NCBI GenBank assembly: GCA_017503235.1
Contig: JAFVTL010000041.1
Coordinates: forward strand, 1-62,593
Direction of reading: 5' to 3'
Source: Bacteroidaceae bacterium
GTDB lineage: Bacteria > Bacteroidota > Bacteroidia > Bacteroidales > Bacteroidaceae
Length of the DNA: 62,593 bases
The first letter of the stretch is position 1. Each line of letters begins with the position of its first letter. A program made the translations under genes and the position numbers. Below are positions 25,629 to 33,555 of this stretch, in pieces. The notes beneath the pieces are model-generated. The model saw only the letters and a list, made by a program, of their open reading frames with translations. It was not told where the DNA came from and did no database searches.

Positions 25629-25659
25629 TTGTGGATTTGGTACATATATTATATTTTTG
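25629..25659 (+). promoter_or_regulatory. promoter TTG-N20-TATTTTTG
   Basis: TTG at 25629-25631, 20 bp, then TATTTTTG at 25652-25659, a good Bacteroides-type promoter. The predicted start of transcription falls on GCCAAAACACT (25664-25674), which recurs inside and after the following gene. Confidence 0.6.
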
Positions 25660-25709
25660 TAGTGCCAAAACACTGATGATGTTAATCATTCCGTCGAGCA
25701 CCCGGATAG

Positions 25710-25952
25710 ATGCTCAATACGAAATTGGGCTTTTTTTATGTCCATCGGTCAACCATCTCGGCCAATGTCCGAAATGGAACCTTATACGAAATTGTAGAAG
25801 TGGCGCGAAAGCGTAACAATCTACGGCTGTCTTTCCCAAACTTTATAGCTCGAAAGGGATGTATTGTTAGTGTTTTGGCGAACCGGGAAATGGCAGCCGT
25901 TCTTGCATCCGAAAGGGTGCAGGAGAACTTGCCTAAAATGCCAAAACACTAA
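25710..25952 (+). CDS. small basic prophage protein
   Basis: 80 residues from the ATG at 25710, basic, no recognised family. The middle (LYEIVEVARKRNNLRLSFPN) is helical and charged. Its 3' end contains both arms of an 18-bp inverted repeat, an unusual constraint on coding sequence. It has its own promoter and is followed by a small membrane protein gene five bases later. Role unknown; a lysogen-expressed or regulatory gene is possible. Confidence 0.55.
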   Translation: MLNTKLGFFYVHRSTISANVRNGTLYEIVEVARKRNNLRLSFPNFIARKGCIVSVLANREMAAVLASERVQENLPKMPKH

Positions 25953-25957
25953 CAATA
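25862..25957. repeat. perfect 18-bp inverted repeat inside the small gene
   Basis: TATTGTTAGTGTTTTGGC (25862-25879) pairs perfectly with 25940-25957, with 60 bp between. A third, shorter copy of the same sequence (GCCAAAACACT) lies at the predicted transcription start (25664-25674). Could be operators, a recombination site or an RNA hairpin. Confidence 0.7.
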
Positions 25958-26211
25958 TGATTCATTCAAATCCCGCGATGCAATCTGCATCGTCTTCAGC
26001 CATCACTTCATGGCTGAACAGTGAGAATTCCTTGTTCTCCTCTGTACTGGAGAGCGCAGTTTCTAACCTTCAGGTATTGCTCATCGGCCATGCCGTCCTC
26101 GCTTTCTCGGCATTGGTGTGTGCCAGTTCCTTGTCCGCCATGGCCGCAGTTGTCATGCTTCTTTGGTTCGCCTGGTCTTTGTCTCTTTGCAAGAAAGGAG
26201 GTATCAAATGA
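25957..26211 (+). CDS. small membrane protein
   Basis: 84 residues. A polar N-terminus of about 38 residues is followed by two membrane helices (LQVLLIGHAVLAFSALV and LSAMAAVVMLLWFAWSLSL) and a short basic tail. Holin, antiholin or exclusion protein are all possible; no motif decides. The ATG at 25957 overlaps the right arm of the inverted repeat. The stop codon overlaps the next gene's start. Confidence 0.6.
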   Translation: MIHSNPAMQSASSSAITSWLNSENSLFSSVLESAVSNLQVLLIGHAVLAFSALVCASSLSAMAAVVMLLWFAWSLSLCKKGGIK

Positions 26212-26816
26212 GCAAACAATCTGCTATATCCCGCTTTATTAGCCGAATATTGGTTACTTCTTCCCTTACACGGGAAGAGGTTGCCGATATTTTCCATGAA
26301 TTAGATCGATGTAACGAAACGACATTGGCCGAGATAATTCTTGATATCAATCGGAGAGAAGCTGCAGAAGTTGGCTCATTTGATGACCAAATGGCCAAAC
26401 TCTTGATTGATTATGATAAGAACCTGGAGTATCATCATCAAGAGTATAAGAACAAACTTTTGAGTGTCGAGAAGCATATTTCTACAATGATAGCTCAACG
26501 TAATGTAGCATTAAAAAGAGCGGTCGATGCTGATGAATTGGAATCAATTTATGCTATGTATGACAATAATATCTCTCAATCAAAACAATCTCGAGATGAG
26601 TTGACAGCCAATTTTAAGCAATTGAAAAATATGCTTCATCAAAAGATGTTAGAGGATAAGCGTGCTTTACAGGCAGAACAACGTGAGACTAAGTTTATGT
26701 ACGAACAAAAACGTATTAAAGCACGACGTGATATTTCCAATCATAAACGAGAAGTGATTGAAAAATGGATGACTGTCATATCTGAACGCGAAATGATGAA
26801 GGGAGGTGCAGCATGA
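26208..26816 (+). CDS. coiled-coil phage protein of unknown function
   Basis: 202 residues, nearly all alpha-helical and highly charged, with a coiled coil over about 80-190. The start at 26208 is fixed by a strong Shine-Dalgarno-like aaggagg (26195-26201), unusual for this organism, and by the ATGA overlap with the upstream gene. It forms a translationally coupled cluster with the genes on each side. Function unknown. Confidence 0.65.
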   Translation: MSKQSAISRFISRILVTSSLTREEVADIFHELDRCNETTLAEIILDINRREAAEVGSFDDQMAKLLIDYDKNLEYHHQEYKNKLLSVEKHISTMIAQRNVALKRAVDADELESIYAMYDNNISQSKQSRDELTANFKQLKNMLHQKMLEDKRALQAEQRETKFMYEQKRIKARRDISNHKREVIEKWMTVISEREMMKGGAA

Positions 26817-27040
26817 GCAATCCCGGTATTCGTCTAAGCGATAAACTTCAAGAAACTATCGCTTCCCATCAAGAGAGTAATTGTCAATCTGCTAAAGAGA
26901 GAGTGGCCATCATTGACGTTTGGATGACAACCTTGCTCAATGGTCATTATATCCAGGGTGATACTGCAGAAGAGAAACTGAAGCTCCTGCAGATACTCAA
27001 TGACATGAAACAAGATTATCAATCATTAATCGTAGAATAA
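26813..27040 (+). CDS. small helical phage protein
   Basis: 75 residues, helical, acidic, unrecognised. It overlaps the previous gene by four bases and precedes the next by two. It is part of the same coupled cluster. Confidence 0.55.
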   Translation: MSNPGIRLSDKLQETIASHQESNCQSAKERVAIIDVWMTTLLNGHYIQGDTAEEKLKLLQILNDMKQDYQSLIVE

Positions 27041-27042
27041 TT

Positions 27043-27369
27043 ATGGGTAAAATAGGTTTTCGTAGTTACGATAAAGATGATAAATCACCATCAAATGGTG
27101 AACAATCATCACAAAAAGAGGATAAACAGGAGGCAATCTCTGATAAAGATATATTCCGTCAGTTCATCCTTGACAAATACAATACGACAGGTGATGTATC
27201 GGCCAAAGTGTTCAAAACCTCACGCGATTTGGCCTATGATGCTCGTGATATGTGTAGCCCATCGTTGCCCGATATCGCTGCAGTGATGAAAGAGCTCGGC
27301 TTTACTTACGATGGCTTTATGTTATATTATGCATGGGTTCTTTATGAGAAAGAACCATTGAGGTATTAA
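27043..27369 (+). CDS. phage protein of unknown function
   Basis: 108 residues. An acidic, lysine-rich disordered start (about 1-35) leads to a compact helical domain (DIFRQFILDKYNTTGDVSAK). Not recognised. It is the last gene before a terminator and late promoter C, so it closes the cluster begun at 25710. Confidence 0.55.
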   Translation: MGKIGFRSYDKDDKSPSNGEQSSQKEDKQEAISDKDIFRQFILDKYNTTGDVSAKVFKTSRDLAYDARDMCSPSLPDIAAVMKELGFTYDGFMLYYAWVLYEKEPLRY

Positions 27370-27444
27370 TTTCAGATTGGTTAGGATTGTTATTCAGGAT
27401 AACTTTTCTTTCAACATTATATACAACGTTTTTTTTACATGTGT

Positions 27445-27478
27445 GGGTGTCCGGCTGTGAAGCTCGACACCCTTTTTT
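27445..27478 (+). terminator. terminator before the lysis and tail block
   Basis: GGGTGTC pairs with GACACCC, extended by an inner GCT/AGC stem, and is followed by T6. It abuts late promoter C. Confidence 0.75.
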
Positions 27479-27515
27479 GTGTCCGATTCGATTTGATGAT
27501 AAGCAGCTACATTTG
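27479..27515 (+). promoter_or_regulatory. predicted late promoter C (GTGTCC-N23-TACATTTG)
   Basis: GTGTCC at 27479-27484 and TACATTTG at 27508-27515, 21 bp before the holin ATG. GTGTCC begins directly at the end of the terminator T tract. Confidence 0.7.
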
Positions 27516-27536
27516 TGTAGTTAATGACAGACAAAT

Positions 27537-28073
27537 ATGATCAATCGATTTCTTGAGACATACGGATTTGACGGCATCAAAGGATTTCTCCTTTCATTGT
27601 TCCCGTCCTTCAAGTATGGTGTTGCCGGGCAAACCATATCAATCAGTGCAGTTTTGGCAGTAGTCAGCGAATGGTTGGGTATATCGCCATTCTTGGTGTT
27701 GGTGATGTTCTTGGCCGTCGTGGTTGAGACATGGACGGGCTATAAGGCCAGTAAAAAGCAGGGCGGCCACTTCGAAAGTATGAAGTTCTCACGTTGTGTC
27801 ATCAAGGTTTTCATTTGGGTTACATTGTTTTTCATTTTTCATTCGTTTGCCATGGATATGCAAACACACGAAGGCAACTGGATATATATGTGCGGTGTAT
27901 ATGTTTTCGAGGTGCTGCATGTGACTACAATGCTATACTTCGTTATGGAGTATACCACTTCCATACTCGAGAACTTTGCAGTGCTCGATGGCAAACCTAA
28001 AGAAACGCTTGTGGTGGCCATTGGTAATATGTTCGAACGATTCTTCGATAGACTGAAAGGGGGTCGCAAATGA
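27537..28073 (+). CDS. phage holin
   Basis: 178 residues with three membrane segments, at about 55-75 (FLVLVMFLAVVVETWTGY), 85-105 and 115-135, and a charged cytoplasmic tail, the layout of the phage holin-4/toxin-secretion family. It makes the inner-membrane hole that releases the muramidase and times lysis. The muramidase gene is 19 kb away, but a spanin-like gene follows immediately with a four-base overlap. It is the first gene after late promoter C. Confidence 0.8.
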   Translation: MINRFLETYGFDGIKGFLLSLFPSFKYGVAGQTISISAVLAVVSEWLGISPFLVLVMFLAVVVETWTGYKASKKQGGHFESMKFSRCVIKVFIWVTLFFIFHSFAMDMQTHEGNWIYMCGVYVFEVLHVTTMLYFVMEYTTSILENFAVLDGKPKETLVVAIGNMFERFFDRLKGGRK

Positions 28074-28561
28074 AACAAGTTTTGTGGTTGATGGTCATAT
28101 TAAGCCTGGTATCGTTCTTTGGCTTCGGCTTTTTAGTTGGCCGACGAACCGTTCGACCGTCGGTACCGGATACCTTGGTGGTGACAGATACAATGTATCT
28201 TCCTGGTCCGGTCATCACAAAAGAGATTCCTGTTCCCGTTCCTGCAGACGTAGATACGGCAGCCATATTGGCGTCTTTTCATACGCAGCGAATTTACAGC
28301 GATAGTCTGGTATCTACTCCGGAAGTGCAAGTGGTGGTAGTTGATACGGTGTATAAAAATCAGTTGCTGGGGCGACAAGTATCATGGAGGGTCAGTACTC
28401 CCATGCGTAATAGGGCTTTTTCGATTGGAGCTACTGTAGCACCACAAGGCATATACATGTCTGTGGGCTATCGTGCTCATCGATGGAGTTTCAGTAGCGG
28501 TTATGATGTGTATAACAAAGCGGTCATGGTGTCCGCACATTACGATATTTTTAAATGGTGA
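28070..28561 (+). CDS. membrane-anchored protein next to the holin, possible spanin
   Basis: 163 residues. One N-terminal membrane helix (LWLMVILSLVSFFGFGFLVG, about 5-24) is followed by a proline- and valine-rich periplasmic stretch (PGPVITKEIPVPVP) and a beta-rich C-terminal part. The anchor and proline-rich region resemble inner-membrane spanins, and the gene overlaps the holin gene. Bacteroidetes phages often carry such DUF6808-like proteins after the holin. A spanin role is inference. Confidence 0.55.
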   Translation: MKQVLWLMVILSLVSFFGFGFLVGRRTVRPSVPDTLVVTDTMYLPGPVITKEIPVPVPADVDTAAILASFHTQRIYSDSLVSTPEVQVVVVDTVYKNQLLGRQVSWRVSTPMRNRAFSIGATVAPQGIYMSVGYRAHRWSFSSGYDVYNKAVMVSAHYDIFKW

Positions 28562-29667
28562 TAAGTGGTACAAATAGTGGCTGTTTTTGCCGGGATTTCG
28601 GTTCTGTAGTTCTAAGTGATATTACAGGTAAGATTTCGGTTAGCTATCTCTTTTATTTGCCTGACAATACACAGACATCAATAACTGAGTATTATACACC
28701 AGACAATAACGGAGATGTACATATCAATGATTTGGGTACATTGATATTATCGTATTTCAGTTCCATGCCCATCAATTTGTCGGATGCTTGTGTGTATGAT
28801 TTGTCCATCCTGATGGAAGCACAAATTTTTGATGAAAGCGGTGAGAGATTGAATGGATTTTCACAAAGGTTCTATTATTCGAATTGTCATACATCAATCT
28901 CTGCTCCATATAAATACCGCGGATTCCTGTCCCGTCATCGTCGTCGTAAGATACTGCCCAATCAAGCCCATTTTATTGGTTTCTTCCAGAAAGCTCAACA
29001 ATTGGGCATAGGTGTCTCTTATCGATCGGGCACAGAATCCAAGTGGACGGAGTTTGTACAGGATGTCGCGGATACAGGTTATCTGTATTATCGTAACTTG
29101 TCACTCGATACAGTTGTATCCTTGTTGCAGTCTAATACTGACATAATTGTATCCCCGGAAGATGTATTCTATTTCATTGTCTACCTAAAAGCAGATGGCC
29201 AAGTGGTTGATGCTATGCAGTTGGATATAGACAGAACACATTATCCTGCAGTATCTCATTTCGTCTATCGAAATTGTTTCGGTGTTCCGGATACACTCCA
29301 ATTCGTCGGCAAGGATAACCGTACTTCTGAAATGGAAGCTACTTATGTCAATATCCAAAGACAATACCGCAAAATCAATACTAAATATAATGTCTATCAT
29401 GATATTAATTCAGGCTATATCAATGATACGCTCCGCGATTGTATAGAAGACCTTGTAAACAGTGACGTGTTCCTGTATGACAATACGACGTTAGGCGAGA
29501 GAGTGACAATCACAGAGACCGCTTTTGACGAATCACGTCCAAGAACGGAGCCGATAAACGTGAGACTGAAGTATCGGTTGGCTCGAGAATGCCAGCGGAC
29601 AATTGACCGTGATATGACATTAGATTATCGAATTTTTGACCACACATTTGGAGATACTTTTGAATGA
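28555..29667 (+). CDS. large phage protein of unknown function, probably structural
   Basis: 370 residues, acidic, beta-rich, tyrosine-rich, with no signal peptide or enzymatic motif. It lies between the lysis genes and the portal with overlaps on both ends, so a virion component such as a head-tail joining or tail protein is likely. I do not recognise a family. Confidence 0.55.
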   Translation: MVISGTNSGCFCRDFGSVVLSDITGKISVSYLFYLPDNTQTSITEYYTPDNNGDVHINDLGTLILSYFSSMPINLSDACVYDLSILMEAQIFDESGERLNGFSQRFYYSNCHTSISAPYKYRGFLSRHRRRKILPNQAHFIGFFQKAQQLGIGVSYRSGTESKWTEFVQDVADTGYLYYRNLSLDTVVSLLQSNTDIIVSPEDVFYFIVYLKADGQVVDAMQLDIDRTHYPAVSHFVYRNCFGVPDTLQFVGKDNRTSEMEATYVNIQRQYRKINTKYNVYHDINSGYINDTLRDCIEDLVNSDVFLYDNTTLGERVTITETAFDESRPRTEPINVRLKYRLARECQRTIDRDMTLDYRIFDHTFGDTFE

Positions 29668-29954
29668 TGGATACGATTAAAAGAAACCAGGTACTTGATG
29701 AATTGGACATCCGTACTCTTCCCGATGGACGTAAACGGATATTCTCCATCAAATTTGTAACCAAAGAGGGTAAACTGATATTCCTCCCTCAAGCATATGC
29801 TTGTGGGGCAGGGCGTATGAATAACAAACGATTCCGTGTACGTGGTATACAACCGTGTGATTGCAAAGGCAATCCTGAATATCATCCGTATCCGGTATGT
29901 ATTGACAACATCTTGCAATACAATGGCAAAAAAGTGGTTTTCATCCAAGATTGA
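29664..29954 (+). CDS. small phage protein upstream of the portal
   Basis: 96 residues, beta-rich, with a conserved-looking CDCKGNPEYHPYPVC segment near 64-78 that could hold a metal ion. It overlaps the previous gene by four bases and lies six bases before the portal. Function unknown. Confidence 0.6.
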   Translation: MMDTIKRNQVLDELDIRTLPDGRKRIFSIKFVTKEGKLIFLPQAYACGAGRMNNKRFRVRGIQPCDCKGNPEYHPYPVCIDNILQYNGKKVVFIQD

Positions 29955-29960
29955 TTGATT

Positions 29961-31328
29961 ATGGAAATATTGTTTAACGAGAAGGGGATACCCCTCATGA
30001 TGACCAGCTCCAGTGCTTTTCTGGAGACAACAGGCAAACCGGAGAATTACATTCAGGAGAAATTAAAGATTCTTTCTCCTTATGCTTCTACCCTTGAAGA
30101 TATCGTAAAATATAAAGATTACCAAGTTATCAGCTGGGGCAAAAATAACCATTTCCCTCATGCGGCCAACAAACAGATTACCACAACTTCAGTGTTGAAC
30201 ACGGGGTTGAAGTTCTTGCGTAGCTTGACCATCGGCCAAGGTATTTATCCATGCAAGGTACTTGGCTATGATGATAAAGGTAATGAAGTGCTTGAAGCGG
30301 TTAAAGACCCTAAAATACATCAGTTCGTCAACAGCCGGATGGTTCGTCGCTGTTTGGAGAAAGTATCTCGCGACTATTTCAAGTATGGTAATGGGGCCGT
30401 TCAGATGATTCCGGACAAGGCTGGTAGTTCCATTGTTGGACTGAATCCTTTGAATGCCTTGTACTATCGTTATACGGTGCCCGATGCATGGGGCGCTTGC
30501 AAGTGCATCGTTTCCAGTGATTGGCCGGATAAACCGGGTACTCATCAGACAGACAAACCGCAGATTCTGGATTGTTTGATGGATTACGATCCGGATTTAC
30601 ACATGGAATGGATGAAGGTCGCGGGCAAAATGAAAAATTCATTTGTATTCCCCATTCGGGATAGCTGGTCAAACAATGACTATTACGGTGAACCGATATG
30701 GCTGCCATCTTATATCCTTGGATGGGTGGACATCGCACACATGGTACCGATGTTCCTGAAGAAGGCATATAAGAACCAAATCACATGGAAGTGGCACGTA
30801 CAGATACCATATTCGTATTGGGATAAGAAATTCCCTGAAGACCAATACAAGGATCCTAACGCACGCAAGGACGCTATTACCAAACACATGGATAAGGTGG
30901 AGACGAACTTGTGCGGGCTCGAGAATGCCGAAAAGCCACTCTTCACGAACTATGCTGTTAACGAAGCCAACGGCAAAGTCGAAGAAGAATGGAAGATTAC
31001 GGCTCTCGATAACAAATACAAGGGTGGCGAGAACTTGGTGACTTCTGCAGCTGCCAACTCCGAAATCCTCTTCTCCTTGATGGTGAACCCGAATGTATTC
31101 GGTGCGGGTATGCCTGGCGGTTCGTATGCCGGCAACCAAGGTGGCAGCAACATCCGCGAAGCTTTCTTGGTGAACATAGCCAATGCTTGGATTGACCGTC
31201 AGAACTTGCTCGACCCCATCACCATGGTACTGCGTGCCAATGGCGTTAAAGATGTCGAACTGCGATTCCGTAACACAATTCTTACAACCTTGGATACCGG
31301 TGCCGGTACCCAGAAAACTTTGAGCTAA
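29961..31328 (+). CDS. portal protein
   Basis: 455 residues from the ATG at 29961. The protein is the right size for a portal and is followed by connector-like genes. The central sequence (TSVLNTGLKFLRSLTIGQG, then SRDYFKYGNGAVQMIP) resembles the helix-rich wing/stem region of portals in Bacteroidetes phages. The portal ring forms the DNA gate at the capsid vertex and docks the terminase. Distance from terminase (7 kb) is due to intervening cargo and lysis genes. Identification is by pattern and context. Confidence 0.7.
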   Translation: MEILFNEKGIPLMMTSSSAFLETTGKPENYIQEKLKILSPYASTLEDIVKYKDYQVISWGKNNHFPHAANKQITTTSVLNTGLKFLRSLTIGQGIYPCKVLGYDDKGNEVLEAVKDPKIHQFVNSRMVRRCLEKVSRDYFKYGNGAVQMIPDKAGSSIVGLNPLNALYYRYTVPDAWGACKCIVSSDWPDKPGTHQTDKPQILDCLMDYDPDLHMEWMKVAGKMKNSFVFPIRDSWSNNDYYGEPIWLPSYILGWVDIAHMVPMFLKKAYKNQITWKWHVQIPYSYWDKKFPEDQYKDPNARKDAITKHMDKVETNLCGLENAEKPLFTNYAVNEANGKVEEEWKITALDNKYKGGENLVTSAAANSEILFSLMVNPNVFGAGMPGGSYAGNQGGSNIREAFLVNIANAWIDRQNLLDPITMVLRANGVKDVELRFRNTILTTLDTGAGTQKTLS

Positions 31329-31329
31329 T

Positions 31330-32310
31330 ATGATATTCTCCAAAAGCAAATGGTCAGATTCTGAAGAACTGAATAAATTTATTCCGGTGAGCGCAGCACT
31401 TTCATTCGAAAGAGTGGAGTCCTCACTGGAGAATGCTTGGCGGTTGTTCGTCCTTCCGTTGTTAGGCCAAGAACTCGCCAAGGAAGTTGATTCATACTAT
31501 ACAAGTGAGAACCCTTCAGATCTTCAGAGAGAAATTCTTCAGGAGTGCCAACGTGCCGTCGCAAACTTGGCTTTCTGGTACAACTTTACAGAGTTGAACA
31601 TCCGCATTACTGACCAAGGTATGCAACGTCAAGAGTCTGAAGGTTCATTCAAACAGACGTATAAGTACCAAGAAGATTTGCTTCGCCATTCGTTCAAGAA
31701 CAAAGGATTCAATGCCTTGGATAGGTTGATTGAACTCTTCGATAAGAACCAGGCTGATTTTAGCGCGTATGAACAATCGCCAGCTTATGCTTCGCGTAAG
31801 AATGCGATAGTTCGTAATACTGCAGAGGTGGATGCCATTTATTTCATCAACAAATCGCATCTGATATTCCTTCGCTTGGTCCCTATCTTTAAGATGATGG
31901 AAGAGACTTCGCTTCAATCGGCTTTAGGCCAAAACTTATTCAAGGCATTGAAACAGAATCTCAAGGAGAATCTCCCAATTATTGGGGATACCACTACTGA
32001 AGAACTTCGTCTACAGTGTGTCCCGTTTATCGTGTACAAAGCTTTGGCCGAATTGGTTCGTACTACAGGGTCCATTACTGACCGAGGACTTTATTATCTT
32101 CAGCTTCATGAAGGGGATGGTAACATGTCCATGTCACCATCTGATCATGATACGGCAGTATTATTGGCAAATCATTTGGAGAAAAATGCAGCTAATTATC
32201 TGTCAGTACTGACCAACTTTATTGAGGCAAATCTACCGGATTTCTTCGGTGGACGGAAGTCTGATGTATTTGATAGAGACAACGACCATAAACGTACCGT
32301 ATGGCTATGA
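31330..32310 (+). CDS. head-tail connector-type protein (DUF6712-like)
   Basis: 326 residues, helical. The segment FERVESSLENAWRLFVLPLLG near 26-46 and the following pattern recall the DUF6712 proteins that follow portals in Bacteroides phages. It is probably part of the neck. It starts one base after the portal stop. Confidence 0.55.
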   Translation: MIFSKSKWSDSEELNKFIPVSAALSFERVESSLENAWRLFVLPLLGQELAKEVDSYYTSENPSDLQREILQECQRAVANLAFWYNFTELNIRITDQGMQRQESEGSFKQTYKYQEDLLRHSFKNKGFNALDRLIELFDKNQADFSAYEQSPAYASRKNAIVRNTAEVDAIYFINKSHLIFLRLVPIFKMMEETSLQSALGQNLFKALKQNLKENLPIIGDTTTEELRLQCVPFIVYKALAELVRTTGSITDRGLYYLQLHEGDGNMSMSPSDHDTAVLLANHLEKNAANYLSVLTNFIEANLPDFFGGRKSDVFDRDNDHKRTVWL

Positions 32311-33071
32311 GAGAAGTTATTTTCAAATATAAAAAGCTATGGATGCGCTCCATCAAGCGGACGTTGCCTACAAATTATGCAGAAATGACTCCTGCACAGT
32401 TCTTGGCAACCGTACGTTTGACCAAAGGTTGGATTGATGAACGTCAGTTCTTCCTTCAGTTCTATGGACTGAAAAACAGCCAGCTTGCCAGATTGGATGC
32501 TTTTCAAATCTATATGTTGACCGATTCATTAGGTTTCCTGAAGAATCTTCGTTCTTCATGCAGAACTTTCATCTTTAAATCTTTGCCAGGTAAACTATTG
32601 GCTCCGGCTGATAACTTGAGAGATGTGTCATTCCAACAGTTCATGACGGTCGATACATTTTTCTCGTGGTACCTGTCCACAGAGAAAGAGAAATACTTGA
32701 ACCAATTTATCGCAGCTCTTTATCTGAAGCAGGGTGAATCATATCATCCATATAGGAACGAGAAGCCCCTGGACCTTGCGGCTAATAATCTATTGGCTCA
32801 AAAGATTCCTGATGATTTGAAATATGCAGTCATGCTGAATTGGGCGCTGATTAAAACATGGCTTTCAGATACATATAAATATCTGTTCCCTCAAGGTGAA
32901 CCATCTGCCAATGCTAAAGGCGATAAAATTAAGTCTAAACCAGTAGAATGGTTGGCTATATTCGATGCCTTTGTAGGGGATAATATCCCGCAGATTGACG
33001 CTTATAAAGTCTTACCTTGTTTGGATGCATTCCGCTTGTTAAACCGTAGAATTAAGGAGGCACAGAAATGA
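32307..33071 (+). CDS. phage structural-block protein of unknown function
   Basis: 254 residues from the ATG at 32307 (an in-frame ATG at 32301 is also possible). Basic and helical with frequent aromatic residues; no family recognised. It overlaps the connector gene by four bases and the next gene by four. Likely a neck or tail assembly protein. Confidence 0.55.
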   Translation: MREVIFKYKKLWMRSIKRTLPTNYAEMTPAQFLATVRLTKGWIDERQFFLQFYGLKNSQLARLDAFQIYMLTDSLGFLKNLRSSCRTFIFKSLPGKLLAPADNLRDVSFQQFMTVDTFFSWYLSTEKEKYLNQFIAALYLKQGESYHPYRNEKPLDLAANNLLAQKIPDDLKYAVMLNWALIKTWLSDTYKYLFPQGEPSANAKGDKIKSKPVEWLAIFDAFVGDNIPQIDAYKVLPCLDAFRLLNRRIKEAQK

Positions 33072-33553
33072 TTCTTGAAGATTATATCGAAGAATTGGCC
33101 ACAAAGCATCCGGCGATACAGCATGAAGTGGATGACAAGTGTCATTTCTCTTGCTTGGCCGACGACAGCCAAACCAAATTTGCCCGTTCGATGCATTACC
33201 CATGTGTCGTATTGGATACCGGTGACTTTACAATCACTGGACAAACGGGTAATGAACTGCTGACCATGGAGACATCAATCATGTTCCTGGATCATGTTCG
33301 CGATACGGGCAACTCTAAAGAAATCCGTCAAGCATTCTCGTCCATGAGAAAGGTGGCTTTGGATTTCCTCAAGAAAATCCTTCGCGATAAGAATAAAAAG
33401 GAGCTTCTTGGTATCATCGGCCGATTCACAGCTATCGGTAGTGATGGCCATCGAATATACCTTAAAGATGCAGGCCTATATGGTTATGTGCTATTCCTGA
33501 ACACAGATGAGAGTTTTTCCAAAGCGGATTGTGAACATGTTTTTGAAGATTGA
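33068..33553 (+). CDS. probable tail completion or terminator protein
   Basis: 161 residues, mixed alpha-beta, with size and position suitable for a tail terminator between the neck genes and baseplate genes. No diagnostic motif. The assignment is by position. Confidence 0.5.
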   Translation: MILEDYIEELATKHPAIQHEVDDKCHFSCLADDSQTKFARSMHYPCVVLDTGDFTITGQTGNELLTMETSIMFLDHVRDTGNSKEIRQAFSSMRKVALDFLKKILRDKNKKELLGIIGRFTAIGSDGHRIYLKDAGLYGYVLFLNTDESFSKADCEHVFED

Positions 33554-33555
33554 TT

